Made by a program: the position numbers and the translations under genes
Source: Sinonovacula constricta
Taxonomy: Eukaryota > Mollusca > Bivalvia > Cardiida > Solecurtidae
Direction of reading: 5' to 3'
Length of the DNA stretch: 64,000 nucleotides
Assembly (NCBI GenBank): GCA_007844125.1
Contig: CM017564.1
Span: forward strand, 14,612,244 to 14,676,243
Notes under the pieces: model-generated
Database searches by the model: none
Seen by the model: only the letters and a program-made list of their open reading frames with translations
What the model was told of the DNA's origin: nothing
Shown: piece after piece, positions 22,640 through 34,199 of the stretch
Numbering within the stretch: the first letter of the stretch is position 1
Layout: each line of letters starts with the position of its first letter

Positions 22640-24400
22640 ATTTATATCTATGTTTTGTCAAGGTTGTCAGTCGAAAGATGTGGCCTTGTATGAAATTTAT
22701 TATTTTATATCAATTCGGTTGAAAATGCACTTTAGATATCGCAATGACTTCAAGTCAACCTAAACTATTTAGAAAAAGAGGCGTGTTACAAACATCTATT
22801 AACTTTCAATATACGTTACTTGGATTGCTTCTTTGTATATAACTAATACCGAGCAACTTCGTCAGGGAGTCTATATTTTAGCTTCACGTGTGAATGATTA
22901 TACTAGTTCCATCTCAATCCGCCGCTGGGGTTCGAATACCCCTCGATGCGGAAATTACTTTTTCAAGATGTGCTTTGGTAAATATTTCAGTCGTAAATAG
23001 TTCACTGACTTATAATCAAATGAAAACAAACTTGTCATAAATATTACACTTGTATAGCTTTTATTTTGAAAATGGAAAAGTGCTTAAAATAAACATCTAT
23101 ATAAAAAGTGCCATGGCAGCACACTGCAGAAACTATTTATTTCATGTTGATTTTTTACTTTTATCATTATACATAGTTAATGTTGATAATATTCTTTAAC
23201 TGTTTCTGCTTTAACCAGATCCTGATATGCTTCCAGCTGAACAACCACTGTGACTTTGTTTGGCTTTACTTTTGATATCAGTATGTTTTCTACTGCTACT
23301 TTCGCATTGAACTTTGTCATATTGTTTCCTATTATTTTTATGGTCGAATCTCGCGAATAATATTTGACAAGTCAATATTAGAACAATGTTTACCGGAAAC
23401 TTTTAGCTGTGTTTACTGGCCTTAAAAAGCAGCCAATAGGCTAGAAATAGTTCTGTACGTGTTCTGAATCTGTATTTGTCAACGTCTTTGGACATTGAAT
23501 GGATTTCGCTTCGTCAGTTTCCATATTTACGAAATTTAAATATAGACGATAATTGCTAAAAGAAGGTAGAACAATAACACAAAAATCATGACAAGGTTTA
23601 TATATCAATTAAGCTAATTGCATAGATAATGCATAGACAGTGTTTTATGTTTTCTAAACTGTTAACAAGAGCAAAGTCTATATAGCTGTATTTCCCAGAT
23701 TGTTGACTTGTATTGTTCTGGTTTAGTTATAACTATGATGGTTACCTTGATTAAGTCTGTCATCAGAGAAGCTGACACATGAAGTACAAAATTTCCTTAT
23801 ATGGCAGAAATGTATAGAACAAGAATTGTTAAACATAATTTTAACGAATTTACAAAAAAAAAATAAAAAAAAATGTCATTATAGTTTTTCTTTGAAAGAA
23901 ACAAAAATTGTGAAATAGAAAGAAAATGTGTCTCCTTACATTTAAGCGGATTTGCCATTTATTTCTTTATTTTGCAGCACAATGGTATTTCGCTGTGGTT
24001 GATTACATTTTTGCAGCTATTTTAAATGTCACAAATATTTGTGTTTAAATACTGTACAAGTTTAGGAGTTTTCTTAATGATAAGGTAATGTAGTGGTTTG
24101 CAACCATAATATTAATTTGCATAATTATTTGATCGTTGACTTCATCGTTTCATCGGTATTGTAAATCACAAATTATAATAATAAAAATATAACATTATTT
24201 TTCGTGTTTGTGCGAATTATATCTTCAAAATTATAATAATAAACTACTTGTGATTATATCATTATAAAGACACTTATGTATATATTATAGACTATACACT
24301 AAAACCACAACGTATTATTTCGTAATACTGTTGGGCACGGGTTGTGATATCAAGATATTAATTGATTCGAGGAAGAATAATCAACTATTGCAATATATTC
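22640..24400. other. AT-rich sequence with one tRNA-like patch, no gene seen
   Basis: No exon with both good codon continuity and splice sites was seen. A possible pol III promoter patch lies at about 22,879-22,940: A-box-like TAGCTTCACGTG and B-box-like GGTTCGAATACC about 50 bp apart. This could be the head of another SINE, but no second copy was found in the window. Confidence 0.45.
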
Positions 24401-24468
24401 ATCGCCGAATACGGTCTTAAGATCTTCTGCTAAACAAGACAACGTTTCACGTAGATGACTTCGAATGT

Positions 24469-24650
24469 TTAGTTAAATCGGCTTGGTCTCTTTATTATGG
24501 TTCTAGGCTCATTCTCGCAGATACAGCTCTTCATTAAGGAGCAACTAGACATGTGAACATGGTTCGAGTGGGCGGCACCGCAGTCATTGTCAGCAGACTG
24601 GGTGTGCACAGTCGATGTGAGATCCGGATTTATCTGCACACCATCGCGAT
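24469..24650 (-). CDS. lectin B exon 3: CTLD end
   Basis: Acceptor TCTTACAG joins in phase to give DRDGVQINPDL. It then encodes NDCGAAHSNHVHMSSC, SCICENEPRTI and KRPSRFN to TAA at 24,469-24,471. The D-G, C-G, C and C-x-C spacing fits the second half of a CTLD, with the C-x-C pair near the end. Confidence 0.84.
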
Positions 24651-24779
24651 CTGTAAGATACAAAACAATAGTGTAATTATTAAACGTTTATGGTCTGACC
24701 ATTGTTCTTTCTTAATTCAAAAACTTCATTTCATTTACACACTACAATTAGTGTGTAGTTCTTCTTATCGAAATAATAC

Positions 24780-25090
24780 AGCTCTCTTCATAACACATTG
24801 TGGACAACTCATCAAAGAAAACGTCAGCGCTTGGACTTTATTTATTACAATATACCGGGTTTCTTTTCATCGCTTGTATTTAAGAAACACACCATGAAGT
24901 GCGAGTTTAGAGCTCTGTGGAACCGGTTTAAGTACCCAGGTCGGGCCATATTGCCGACTGACCGTTCCAAGGTCCGAATGGTGTGCATAAATCAGTTTTA
25001 TAGAGCTTTAAGCTTGTACTTCCCGAGCCACGTTTCAAATGCCAGCAGTAAAAAGAAAACAGATCTATTTGAAACAAAACTGTCTAAGTG
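24780..25090 (+). repeat. composite dispersed repeat, head + core
   Basis: The head block AAAGAAAACGTCAGCGCTTG is shared with 30,593. The core TTTAGAGCTCTG...CCGGTTTAAG and GCCGACTGACCGTTCCAAGG is followed by a third kind of downstream sequence, unlike tails 1 and 2. Confidence 0.78.
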
Positions 25091-25656
25091 ATGAAGTATT
25101 CTGAGAGCTAAGTTGTGACATAATTTAGAAGAAAATAGCGGCCTAATTAAAATAATGTCCACATTTATTTGAGTGTGGGGATAAATTGTATTTCTATAAG
25201 AGATATTTCAGACAACAAACTTACTTACATATGGACCAACAATTGCCAAGTGTCAGGTTTCTAAACCTCAGTAATGTGTGCATACTTGTACATGTAAAGA
25301 TGTAAACTTGAACATCGAACGTGTGGATATATTAGTGTAAAATTAACAAATCAATAGGGTCAACAAAAAATACCGATCTCGTTTCGGAAGCAAACCATTT
25401 TATCACCGGACACAATCCTAAACAGCTCATTCATACTATCAATATTAAATACTTTATCTGAATATTGTTGGTGTCGATACAATTTAAAAATTATGGTTGA
25501 CTGTAATTTCTTCCCGTCATGGAACACACCCAGCCTGACATTATCTGTGTTAAAGATACCTCTACTATGCCAAGTATTTTCGTTTGTTTTCTCTACACAT
25601 AGATGAATATATTAATATAGCGTATAAGAGTACAACGACGGGTGTGGCGATCTAAC

Positions 25657-25911
25657 CTGCGATGACGCCTTCCTGACGCAGGTCATTGACAGTTATCCAG
25701 GGCTCGTAGTTACGCGACTTTACTGCGACGGACCAGCCGGTCTGGGTGACGGCATAGAGGACAGGGTATTTACTGGCGTCGTACAGTTTGGCCAAGTAGG
25801 ACTTCTCGAGAATACAGAAGTTGTCACAGCCGTGCCATGTCAGGAGTTTATCAACGTACAGGTAACACTTACCAGCAAGATACAGCCAACCCTCATCGCA
25901 GCCAAAATATC
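25657..25911 (-). CDS. lectin B exon 2: CTLD first part
   Basis: An intact 255-bp exon between acceptor TTTCAG and donor GCAG|GTTAGA. It encodes FGCDEGWLYLAGKCYLY, LLTWHGCDNFC, KSYLAKLYD and WITVNDLRQEGVIA. It has no ATG, so it is missed by simple frame searches. The CTLD hallmarks C-x-GW, the tryptophan in LTW and the W-ITVND block are clear. There is no EPN or QPD sugar-specificity tripeptide in this exon, so a ligand cannot be predicted. Confidence 0.85.
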
Positions 25912-25999
25912 CTGAAATGGTAGAACATATTAAAATCTATTTTGTCTGCAATGAGACATTGAAATCTGTAACACCTCATCAATATTGACATCTTACATA

Positions 26000-27035
26000 A
26001 AGTATTACGATCTGTATAACATTTTTCTGCCATAACTAGCAAGTTCGGCTCGCAAGTTTGGTGCGTCGGGTTAAAACGGAACAAGGGATTTCTGTTTAAA
26101 TGTTATGCAGTATGTCATGAACGAGTTGTAGCGGAGAAATTCCCTTTCCTTTTGTCACACATCATCCAGTTCAGAGTCCTGTCGAGATCCTGTTCAGCAA
26201 TGGAACTTGTTTGCTTTATAACAAACTGACCAAGAAATGACAAGAGGTAAATACGAAAATTTCCTATCAGAATTTAAATATTAATTTAGATTTTTTAATC
26301 TAAACTACCTCAATAAAAAGGCAAACAGTGTTTCAAGTAAAATAAACCAACGTCCAAGGTAAGTCGAAAGAAAATATAATAAACAGTCCTGATAGGATGA
26401 ATAAGATAAGAATATAATGTACATGCACGACATCCACGTTGTACAAGTAACTCTGTTGTGAAAACCTCGCTGATTACAATGCCGTCAAATTTCTGTGTCC
26501 TAAAGGTATAGGCATTAACAAATTGTTTTGGGGATTTGGAAAAAAAAACACCAATACAAACAAAAGAACAGAGCATGACATTTAAACTGTACATAGTGCA
26601 TCGTTGTAACAGATGGAAGTGGAAGTAAACAACTTATACATACATAGATAGTTTTCACATCAGTGAAGATCCCTTATCTTGGAAGCCATCTTTGATGGCA
26701 AGTTCAAGGGATTTTCAGATGATTTGTATAGAAACACAAAAATGTTTTCGCATAATATCTGCATTTGTGGTCTAAAAATTAAAAGCTACACCATTGGAAA
26801 GCTCTTGAAATTCATATTTTTAAAATACGTCATTTTTAAAATTGATAAATGCACAAAGAATTAATACAAACATGAATACAATTTTTTTAATCTTTATCAT
26901 ATATAATATGTCAACTGCGGATAAATCCTCGGCGTTTATAATATGTTTTTTAAACGATTAACTCTAAACAATACTACGTTATATTTTGTTGATTTTCAAA
27001 ATTCTATTGTTTCTTCCATACTGTTTACATTTCAC
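26000..27035. other. lectin B intron sequence, nothing further recognised
   Basis: AT-rich intronic sequence on the lectin strand. Frames up to about 95 codons (for example 26,594-26,310, minus) show no domain or coding signature. Confidence 0.5.
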
Positions 27036-27039
27036 TTTT

Positions 27040-27540
27040 GACACTTTTGGCATATGACGTCATGGCATTTATGACGTCATTATATGGTTCTTATAATATA
27101 TCAGCGCTTGTACTGCTTTATTTTATTTTAAACTACTCTCTCATTTGGAATTTTTTGGTTGCCGAGGCTTTTATCTACTGTAAATACTGTACATATGTTC
27201 ATTATATCTGTTTTAACTCCCGATGCAGGTGCTTATTGTTAGTTGTGTCACTTTGACGGGATACTTTTATTTACACTGTTTGGTTGATAGAAAAACCGTC
27301 AGGAAGTGCGAGGTTGGAGCGCTCCACAAACCAGGTTTAAGCACCCCAGTTGGCCCTTTTGCCGACTGACCGTTCCAAGGCGGTAACTGATGGTTTTTCT
27401 TTTTGTGTGTTATGTCTCGTTTCTGTGTTTTTTTGTCACATTTACATTTACCTTGTCTGCCTTGGTCTGCAGGTAGATAGAATTTAAATATCTGTGAAAA
27501 TTTTGATAGGACCTTTTCTTATTTACCTATTAAAATAAAC
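27040..27540 (+). repeat. composite dispersed repeat, head with two TGACGTCA + core + tail 1
   Basis: The head has perfect TGACGTCA palindromes at 27,055-27,062 and 27,072-27,079 and ATCAGCGCTTG. The core runs from GTCAGGAAGTGCGAGGTTGG to GCCGACTGACCGTTCCAAGG (about 27,298-27,390). Tail 1 ends with GGACCTTTTCTTATTTACCT at about 27,530. This is the most complete copy with tail 1. It lies in intron 1 of lectin B. Confidence 0.82.
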
Positions 27541-27576
27541 AGTGTATCTCTTTCAGTTATATTTTTTTAGCTTTTA

Positions 27577-27603
27577 AACTATCCAAATATATTTTGGATA
27601 GTT
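27577..27603. repeat. perfect 11-bp inverted repeat (hairpin)
   Basis: AACTATCCAAA and TTTGGATAGTT flank a 5-base loop TATAT. No downstream T-run or gene end was linked to it. Confidence 0.85.
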
Positions 27604-28830
27604 AAAATACCTCATAAAATCTGTTAAATTTGATATAAAAATCAGTAAAATAGGCTAAAAAATAAATGAAAAACAAATTGGTGAGTTGAATATAGTACAT
27701 ATTTCCAGATTTAGGCCTGCACTAGCTTCTGCTTTCAAAGATGTCAGCTTTAAATTGTCTTATCAGTGCCTATAACATCAGATGGAAACACTATCTCTAT
27801 ATGGAACATTAGTTTCAAATAACAGTTAATGATGTAGCAGCATTTTAAACTTTAATTATAACACTCAACAAGGTTATTTAAATGCACGTAATCGCGCGCC
27901 GCAATTTGTTAAGTTATAGAACAACATGGTGTTATCTATAGCTCGTTTCCAGGAACTATTAAATACAGAAGCCGCGCGCATTATGGTTTGTTTGTTTCTT
28001 TGCTCATTTACTATCGCCGGTAGATGACCTTCATAACCAGAGTTAACAAAAGGAGCTCTCATTAATGGACATCCTAATAACCACACAATAACTACACACA
28101 AAAAAAAGAAACAATGTATGTCGAAAGGTTTTAGGACCCATACCAAAAACAATTCCATTTCCTTAACGCGTCAGACTCTTTGGGCGGAACACTTTAGAAA
28201 AATATTTACTGGATTATTGTATTATTTCTGTTATATCAACAGATAATTAGCTACTGTAGTTAACCTTGAAATACAATATAAATATTTGCTTTATTCAGAG
28301 TCTAATAATTGTTTTATCTTTTTTTTTTAATAATTGATAAAATATACATTTATTCGAATATTATTTAAAAAGCTGCATATCAAAGCGGGTGCGTAAATCC
28401 TGTTGTTTTTAAAAAAGAGAAATATGACATTATTTATATACAGGAAAAATAAGTAATAATACAGTTTTAAAATAAAATAGAAAATACAGTAGAGTGATCA
28501 TTGTTTTCGCCAACGAAATAAGAATTCACATTATTTCATAATTATTTGACTAAATATGCATCAAAACAATACGAACTGTAATGAAGCTAGAAAATAACAC
28601 ACACCGGAAAGCAAGACATACACCTTTAATAACTTTACTAATCCATTATATAATACTTTTACAATATGTTAAGGAGAAAGCTTTAAGACTAGATTAACTT
28701 CAGGAATCATTTTCTTAACGGCTGTTGAAGTCGAATGTCGCTGTTATTTTAGTTAAAAATGTTAATTAATGGATTCATATCATCAATGTTGAATATCCGC
28801 CACTATGCTTATTGCCTTCCTGATAGTTAA

Positions 28831-29211
28831 CGAATAAAATACGTATCTGCGAAAAGGACAGGCAATAGGCAAAAAAGCATGTGCGAAAAAGAAGCCCAGT
28901 GGCTATTTGAATATGGTACGGAAATTATTTATAATAACGTAGTACTTTCTGTTTTATGTTCCATTACTGCGTTTCTGTTGCCGCTCGCAATTGTGTCATA
29001 CTGCAGTTTATTTCTCTATGCGTGTAACTGTAAAGGCAACCGTCAAGATAACAAACGGATATAAGAGGAAGCTGTAGTGTACGACCAGCTGCTGAAAAAG
29101 TATGCGATGCTACCATGGTATGATACGTTAAGAACAAAACCCACAGTCATTCAGATGCACGATAAAGAATATACACATCAGCTAGTTTTAAAGCGGTCTT
29201 GTACCGAGTAA
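28831..29211 (+). pseudogene. membrane-protein fragment, GPCR TM5-like
   Basis: The plus-strand frame contains a hydrophobic segment VLSVLCSITAFLLPLAIVS followed by YCSLFLYACNCKGNRQ. The LLPLAIVSYC pattern resembles the F-x-x-P-L-x-I-x-x-Y/F-C of rhodopsin-like GPCR TM5 (family knowledge; the match here is by eye). An in-frame TAA at 29,062 follows DNKRI, after which the same frame stays open for 48 codons (EEAVVYDQLLKKYAML to KRSCTE). Its end overlaps, on the opposite strand, the divergent end of lectin B exon 1. It may be a decayed retrocopy or exon, or a chance frame. Confidence 0.3.
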
Positions 29212-29501
29212 CATTTCAAATCTGGTTGTGCGTGGGAAGAAAATAAAAACTGATCCCCGTCTTGCTGGGTCTCGGCGTTCAGGTAGCACTGTCGTGTGGC
29301 TGTCTCGTACATAAGGGAGTTGCATTTCTCGTGCTGAATACACGACTTGACACACTGCATGTCGTTGATACTTTCTGTTTGACCAACCGGCTCTCCATAG
29401 GTAAAATAACACGTGTCTTTGATGAATTCCCAGAACGAGGCTTCGCCTAATTCACAGCCCAACCAAATCAGGAAAAGAAGAGGATAGATCTTCATCATCA
29501 T
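29205..29501 (-). pseudogene. lectin B exon 1: signal + PAN-like domain
   Basis: The start is chosen at the MMKIYPL methionine cluster because it aligns with the start of copy C. The frame is open further upstream to 29,543. The hydrophobic core LLFLIWLGC is followed by FWEFIKDTCYFTYG, INDMQCVKSCIQHEKCNSLM and TRQCYLNAE. The 3' limit is uncertain: the frame stays open to a TGA at 29,178, and no in-phase consensus donor is present. Confidence 0.78.
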
Positions 29502-29929
29502 TGAACCCATGACCGTTTGAGTCCAGATGGATATTTTCTGCATAACAAATACCTTTGAATAAATGATTGGTCTCTTTTTGATTGTTTACACTTTTCCTAT
29601 GACTATAACACTACCGCGCATTTATTGAAGTTGTTATTTATAATGTATAATTTAAATAAATGTTTCAGATATGTTTGTAAAGGTTGATGCTTTTTGTTAG
29701 TTACAATGTACACTTAATTTACACGCAAACATCCTATCTTGATCTTTGGCCAGAATGCCTCTTTCATAAGGAAATATCATTGTACACAGATGCTTGCAAG
29801 TGTACCTCGAAGCATGAGGTTTAGATTTACGGAATACTCTTGCAATACTCGTGCAATACATCATACGGCTGATTATGGCTTTTTAATTATTGTCAACCAT
29901 TTTTGTGTTGTTTTTCAAATCGAAATAAT

Positions 29930-30314
29930 ACCATTCCTTTTCTTTACACTATGTGGACATTTTTTTTTTTTTTTGATGACGTCACTACTTTCGTCATAAC
30001 GTATAGAAAATATCAGCGCATGGACATTTTGTTTTTAAATAGATCGTTTTTCTTTTCGTTACTTGCATTTGATAAAGTCGTCAGGAAGTGCGAGGTTAGA
30101 GCTCTGTAAAACCGGTTTAAGCACCCCAGTCGGTCCATATTGCCGACTGACCGTTCCAAGGCGGTAACTGTCGGGTTTGCTCTTTTCCTTAAATGACTCA
30201 TCACAAATTTGTTCTTACTTTTCGCTTGGCTTGCATGTGAAATACCTTTGTTCTGTGCCTTTTCGGAGTTTGGTATATGTTGCAATACTCATAGGACTTT
30301 GTCATATATTCTTA
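29930..30314 (+). repeat. composite dispersed repeat, head + core + tail 2
   Basis: The head has ACTATGTGGACATT, TGACGTCA at 29,977-29,984 and ATCAGCGCATGG. The core GAAGTGCGAGGTTAGAGCTC to GCCGACTGACCGTTCCAAGG is followed by tail 2 (GACTCATCACAAATTTGTTC, CTTTTCGGAGTTTGGTATAT). From 30,085 to 30,314 it is almost identical to 35,769-35,998. Confidence 0.88.
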
Positions 30315-30534
30315 CTGGCAAATCCTTGGTTCGGTGTTATGTAAGATCATTAAAACACTATTTCCACAAACAAAACTTAATAAACTTTTCATTGCTTTCA
30401 TTTGAGAAACCCACCAGGCTTTGTAAAACTACAACCATTGACACTTCTGGTTAAAATGTTTATCTTATGAATCATTTACAATCACCACTTTGGCGTAGTT
30501 CCTTTAATAGAAATAGTATTTCTCTTTCTCTCTC

Positions 30535-30640
30535 TTCTAAATACTATGTGGACATTATTTTTCAATGACGTCACTACTTTCGTCAAAACTTATCAAAGAA
30601 AACGTCAGCGCTTAGACATTCAATGTGTTTATTCATTGTA
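30535..30640 (+). repeat. composite dispersed repeat, head only
   Basis: ACTATGTGGACATTATTTTT, TGACGTCA at 30,566-30,573 and AAAGAAAACGTCAGCGCTTA. No core follows. Confidence 0.75.
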
Positions 30641-30905
30641 AAATGTTTATTTCTGGCCACAATTTACATTGATAGCCTTACTTAATGCTGAAGCGGCTGT
30701 AGATTTATGATTTTAGCATAGCATTTAATTTTAAAACGACAATTTCTTCTTTTGAAATACAAACGGCAATATTATCAATCCACCATTTATCCGTTTATAG
30801 TGAAGGACCAGACTTGGTTTCTTTACTTGGTCAGCGGAAATTTGCAAGAAAATGCTGTCAGTAAAGAATGCCAGTAAATGAGTAAACAATGTCCTTGTTA
30901 CTTGA

Positions 30906-30906
30906 C

Positions 30907-30955
<49 letters not shown>

Positions 30956-31001
30956 GTTATTATTATTAGTATTATTAGTATTATTAGTATTATTAGTATT
31001 G
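30906..31001. repeat. (TTA)n microsatellite
   Basis: Long ATT/TTA run with later ATTAGT interruptions. Confidence 0.95.
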
Positions 31002-31009
31002 ACACTCTT

Positions 31010-31417
31010 ATAAAAATTATACAGTAACCAATCAATGTTAAGATGACCTCCAAAGTCCCGTATAATATATACATTATTAATTAGTCACCTTAAACTTGGT
31101 TGTCTTTTTGTTACGGGTTGTATTTCGTGTAATAACCTTTACAATTTCAAGGGCATTTTGCGCACTTAATTAATTATTTGTATTAACATATGACGTATTA
31201 ACTTCTTAAGCTCCTTTTAATGTTAACATATCGATTTAATAAAACCACATCATAATTTTATTAGATGAAACTGTACAACACATGCAAAATAGCTCACAAT
31301 TTTTACATTTTACTCTACTAACCGCAAACAATGTATAACAACAAACAGTCTATTATGTTTTGTGAACTAATCTTATAAAATACATTAATGATTAAAGGAG
31401 GCATTTTCAATAGGACA

Positions 31418-31449
<32 letters not shown>

Positions 31450-32125
31450 AGGATGATTAAAATTGTAAGCTCGTGAGTTTTAAGTGCGTTAAGTAAACCT
31501 ATGACGCACAATTAAAAAGTATGTATATTTACATTATTGTTATTAGAAGACAACGAAGCAAAAACAGGGAACAGAAAATCGCGTTGACAAAAAATAACAG
31601 ATGTTGCGGTATTGTATTGCAATAACAAGTATGAAGTAGAGTGACAAAACAAAAAGTGATTGCAATTACATTTGGTTTGACAGTGATCTAGTTGTGCTTT
31701 CCAAAAATAAAAGAAGTTCTGGTGGACTGTTATCAATACGTATAGCCTTATATAATGTATTTATTACACACTATCCCGACAGAAGCTGGGTAGAGTCAGT
31801 GTTACGTAATTGCTGCAGCTAATTGCCGCAGCATTGAACTGGCATGTGTGTTTATTGTACTTTGGCAACTGTTTCCACAGCTGTATGGTGATGTGGGTGA
31901 TGTGACTGGGTCTAAGTGGGACATGGGACAGAGAAGGAGCTGTGCGCGTTAAGGTGAGTTCATGCTGTTGACCAGATGGCAATTCGCAGACATGACCCAC
32001 CCCCTCTATCTTAGAGCGATGACATATCGCTACCGTCTTAAGTCGCTGGGAGACACTGCGATCAACTAAAGAAATGTCAATTTTCCTTCTTACTTAACAA
32101 AAGTGAAATAAAAAGTATAAAATAT
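31010..32125. other. AT-rich sequence, no gene seen
   Basis: It includes a (TA)n run at about 31,425-31,448. A 78-codon minus frame (32,000-31,764) has less AT-biased sequence, but no recognised domain and no splice context. Confidence 0.5.
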
Positions 32126-32129
32126 TCGA

Positions 32130-32196
32130 ATCCCAAAATCTCTATTCAAATTGCGACTTGATATTCGTATATTCGAATATTTGTTAACATCCCTAA
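32130..32196 (-). mobile_element. hAT-like MITE terminus
   Basis: The reverse complement starts TAGGGATGTTAACAAATATT CGAATA, nearly matching the left terminus of the element at 42,992 (AAGGGATGTTAACAGATATT CGAATA). Only this end and about 65 bp can be assigned. The other boundary was not found. Confidence 0.5.
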
Positions 32197-32734
32197 TTTG
32201 TATTATATCTGATGTATAAAAAGACACTGGAGTAGAATATGTGACAAGTCCTATGAGCATAGCTACATATAACAATATTTGAAAAAGTCAGAGGACAAAA
32301 GTATGTAATCCAAATATTAAAACGGACAATTTATGACGAAAAATAGTGTCAACATTGTACTTAGAAGAGGGGGGGAGAGAGAGAGAGAATAATTATTTCT
32401 ATTAGCGTAAATGAAAGTTATTTGTTTAATCAAGAAAAAAAATGATCACAGAAGTGTAATTGTTTGAAGCACCCAGTTCATGTATAGATGAAACTGAGGA
32501 AACAAAGTTCAATATCCATTAAAGGAAAAAGACGTAACCTGAAATGAATGGTACGATATATTACATGCACGGCGAGATCGTATACGACCGCCACATTACC
32601 TAACTAACATTTGTGTAATTATGAATAAGACTATATAACAAAGTGCAACGTATACCAACATTTAAAAAAAAACACAGAACAAAGGTATTCACATGCAAGC
32701 CAAATGTCAAAGTAAGCAGATCTGTGAGGTGTAT

Positions 32735-32805
32735 TTAAAAAAAAAAACAAATCCAAGAGAAATTTCCTTGGAACGGTTCGTCGGCAAACATTACCGACTG
32801 GGTTG
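32735..32805 (-). repeat. composite dispersed repeat, core fragment
   Basis: The reverse complement has AAGCAACCCAGTCGGTAATG, TTTGCCGACGAACCGTTCCA and AGG, a diverged version of the hairpin core. Confidence 0.65.
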
Positions 32806-33307
32806 CTTGATAGAAAACTAACAACATAGAGTAAAGCAATAACTGTGTTACAATTAAAATTATTTTAAAACAATAGTAAAAATCGTAATCAATTTAAAAC
32901 AATTTTAAACTTTATCGGAACACTGTTAATTTAATCCTTAATAAAGAAATAACAGTTACCTTTCGTATAAACCAACCCTTTGCTGCTCAGTGAGACAGAA
33001 TATGCTTGAAACGATTTAAAAGTGAAGAAAATCAAGTGCTCTCACTGATTTGTCCGAATGACATTTATATAGTCAACCAAAATCGATACACTTAGTATCA
33101 TCAAACGAATATTTTTGTTCTTGATACTTTGAAACAGAAACCTGTGTCATTAATGAACAAATCGATGCATCAATATTTAGACTGTTTCCTTCTTCCGGGT
33201 TATTGTATAGGACCTGCTTTTATTTTCTATTGAACAAAATTTATCAGTGAAACACAAAGCGACCAAATATTGTGAAAAGTGTTATATTTTAAAGGTATTT
33301 ATTTGTA

Positions 33308-33513
33308 TACTACTCAAAATTTGATAAGGATCACTTAAAAAAGTGTATTTATTGCTTTCATTAAGTTTAAATGATAAAATATTTGCTGTAATTCTGAAAA
33401 TGTAATCATTTGGCATCAGGCTTTAATGTGCCAAAAACAGAAATTAGCTGTCAAACTGTTGAAGTGGAACAGCAGTTAAAACGGAGGTGATCCCTATCAA
33501 AGTTTGAGTAGTA
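33308..33513. mobile_element. 206-bp MITE with 27-bp TIRs and TA duplication
   Basis: The left end TACTACTCAAAATTTGATAA GGATCAC and the reverse complement of the right end TACTACTCAAACTTTGATAG GGATCAC match at 25 of 27 positions. TA flanks both sides (33,306-33,307 and 33,514-33,515). There is no coding capacity. Size, TIRs and TA target duplication fit a non-autonomous Tc1/mariner-type element. Confidence 0.9.
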
Positions 33514-34014
33514 TATTATTTGTATATATTTTTGCCTCTCTGCGTCATGTCACCAATACAAATGGCCACAATAATAAGTGTTTGCACATTTTAATGGGTT
33601 ATCCTTGGTATTGGAAGCTTTCCTTGGTTATTTCTGCTTCTAAACTAGTTATTGTTATTTTGCAGTCATATAGTTTTTATGTTTATTTTCTTCTTGATTT
33701 AAGCGTTAGATTAAAAATGCAGATATAACCTTTCTGCTATGTTTTTTATTGTTTTCAATTACGCATACGCAAATATGACAAATTCCTAAAAGCAATGCAA
33801 CATATACTAAAATCTGAAAGTGTAATGTAATATTACCATCTTAATTAGTTTTCAAGTAAATAATACATGTGTTAGCAGTTTTCAGTTAAATAAAAATTAG
33901 TATTAATTGGTTAGTTAAAGGCATCGTGCAGTTTAATTAAACTAAGTGCAAAAGGTTAACTTAAAGCAGGACAAAGAATGACATGTTTAATAATCAAAAC
34001 AAGGAAATATACAA

Positions 34015-34195
34015 TAGGTAAATAAGAAAAATGTCCTATCAAAATTTTCACAGATATTTAAATTTTATCTACCTCCAGACCAAGGCAAACAAGGTAAATG
34101 TAAATATGACAAAAAACACAGAGACGAGACATAACACACAAAAAGAAAAACCATCAGTTACCGCCTTGGAACGGTCAGTCGGCAAACTAGTAATA
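34015..34195 (-). repeat. composite dispersed repeat, core + tail 1
   Basis: The reverse complement reads TTTGCCGACTGACCGTTCCA AGG, CTTTTTGTGTGTTATGTCTC, CTTGGTCTGGAGGTAGATAA and GATAGGACATTTTTCTTATT. It is closely similar to 27,360-27,535. Confidence 0.85.
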
Positions 34196-34199
34196 TAAA

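Larger units (their letters stand above)
24469..29501 (-). pseudogene. PAN-CTLD lectin-like gene, copy B (exon 1 junction unresolved)
   Basis: Second paralogue, with exon 1 (from 29501 down to about 29205), exon 2 (25911-25657) and exon 3 (24650-24469). The signal peptide (MMKIYPLLFLIWLGCELG) and all six PAN cysteines are present, and both CTLD exons are fully open. Intron 1 is about 3.3 kb and contains composite repeats and a plus-strand GPCR-like fragment. Intron 2 is about 1.0 kb. After DQF in exon 1 the sequence no longer follows A and C (which have PADCGV). The only phase-1 GT before the stop would create a TGA at the junction, and the GTACAAG donor-like site is phase 0. Either the exon 1 end was lost by rearrangement, or an unseen exon intervenes. 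Otherwise this is the least damaged copy. Confidence 0.72.

Noticed and set aside
22879..22940. tRNA gene from A/B-box-like words
   Set aside because: Only the promoter-like words are present, and no cloverleaf could be drawn with confidence.
27874..28158. 94-codon minus frame with hydrophobic start
   Set aside because: No recognised domain, no splice support and no paralogue in the window.
31764..32000. 78-codon minus frame as a retroelement end (HITIQLWKQLPK)
   Set aside because: Only a vague resemblance to LINE C-terminal W-x-x-LP sequences. No further motifs on either side.
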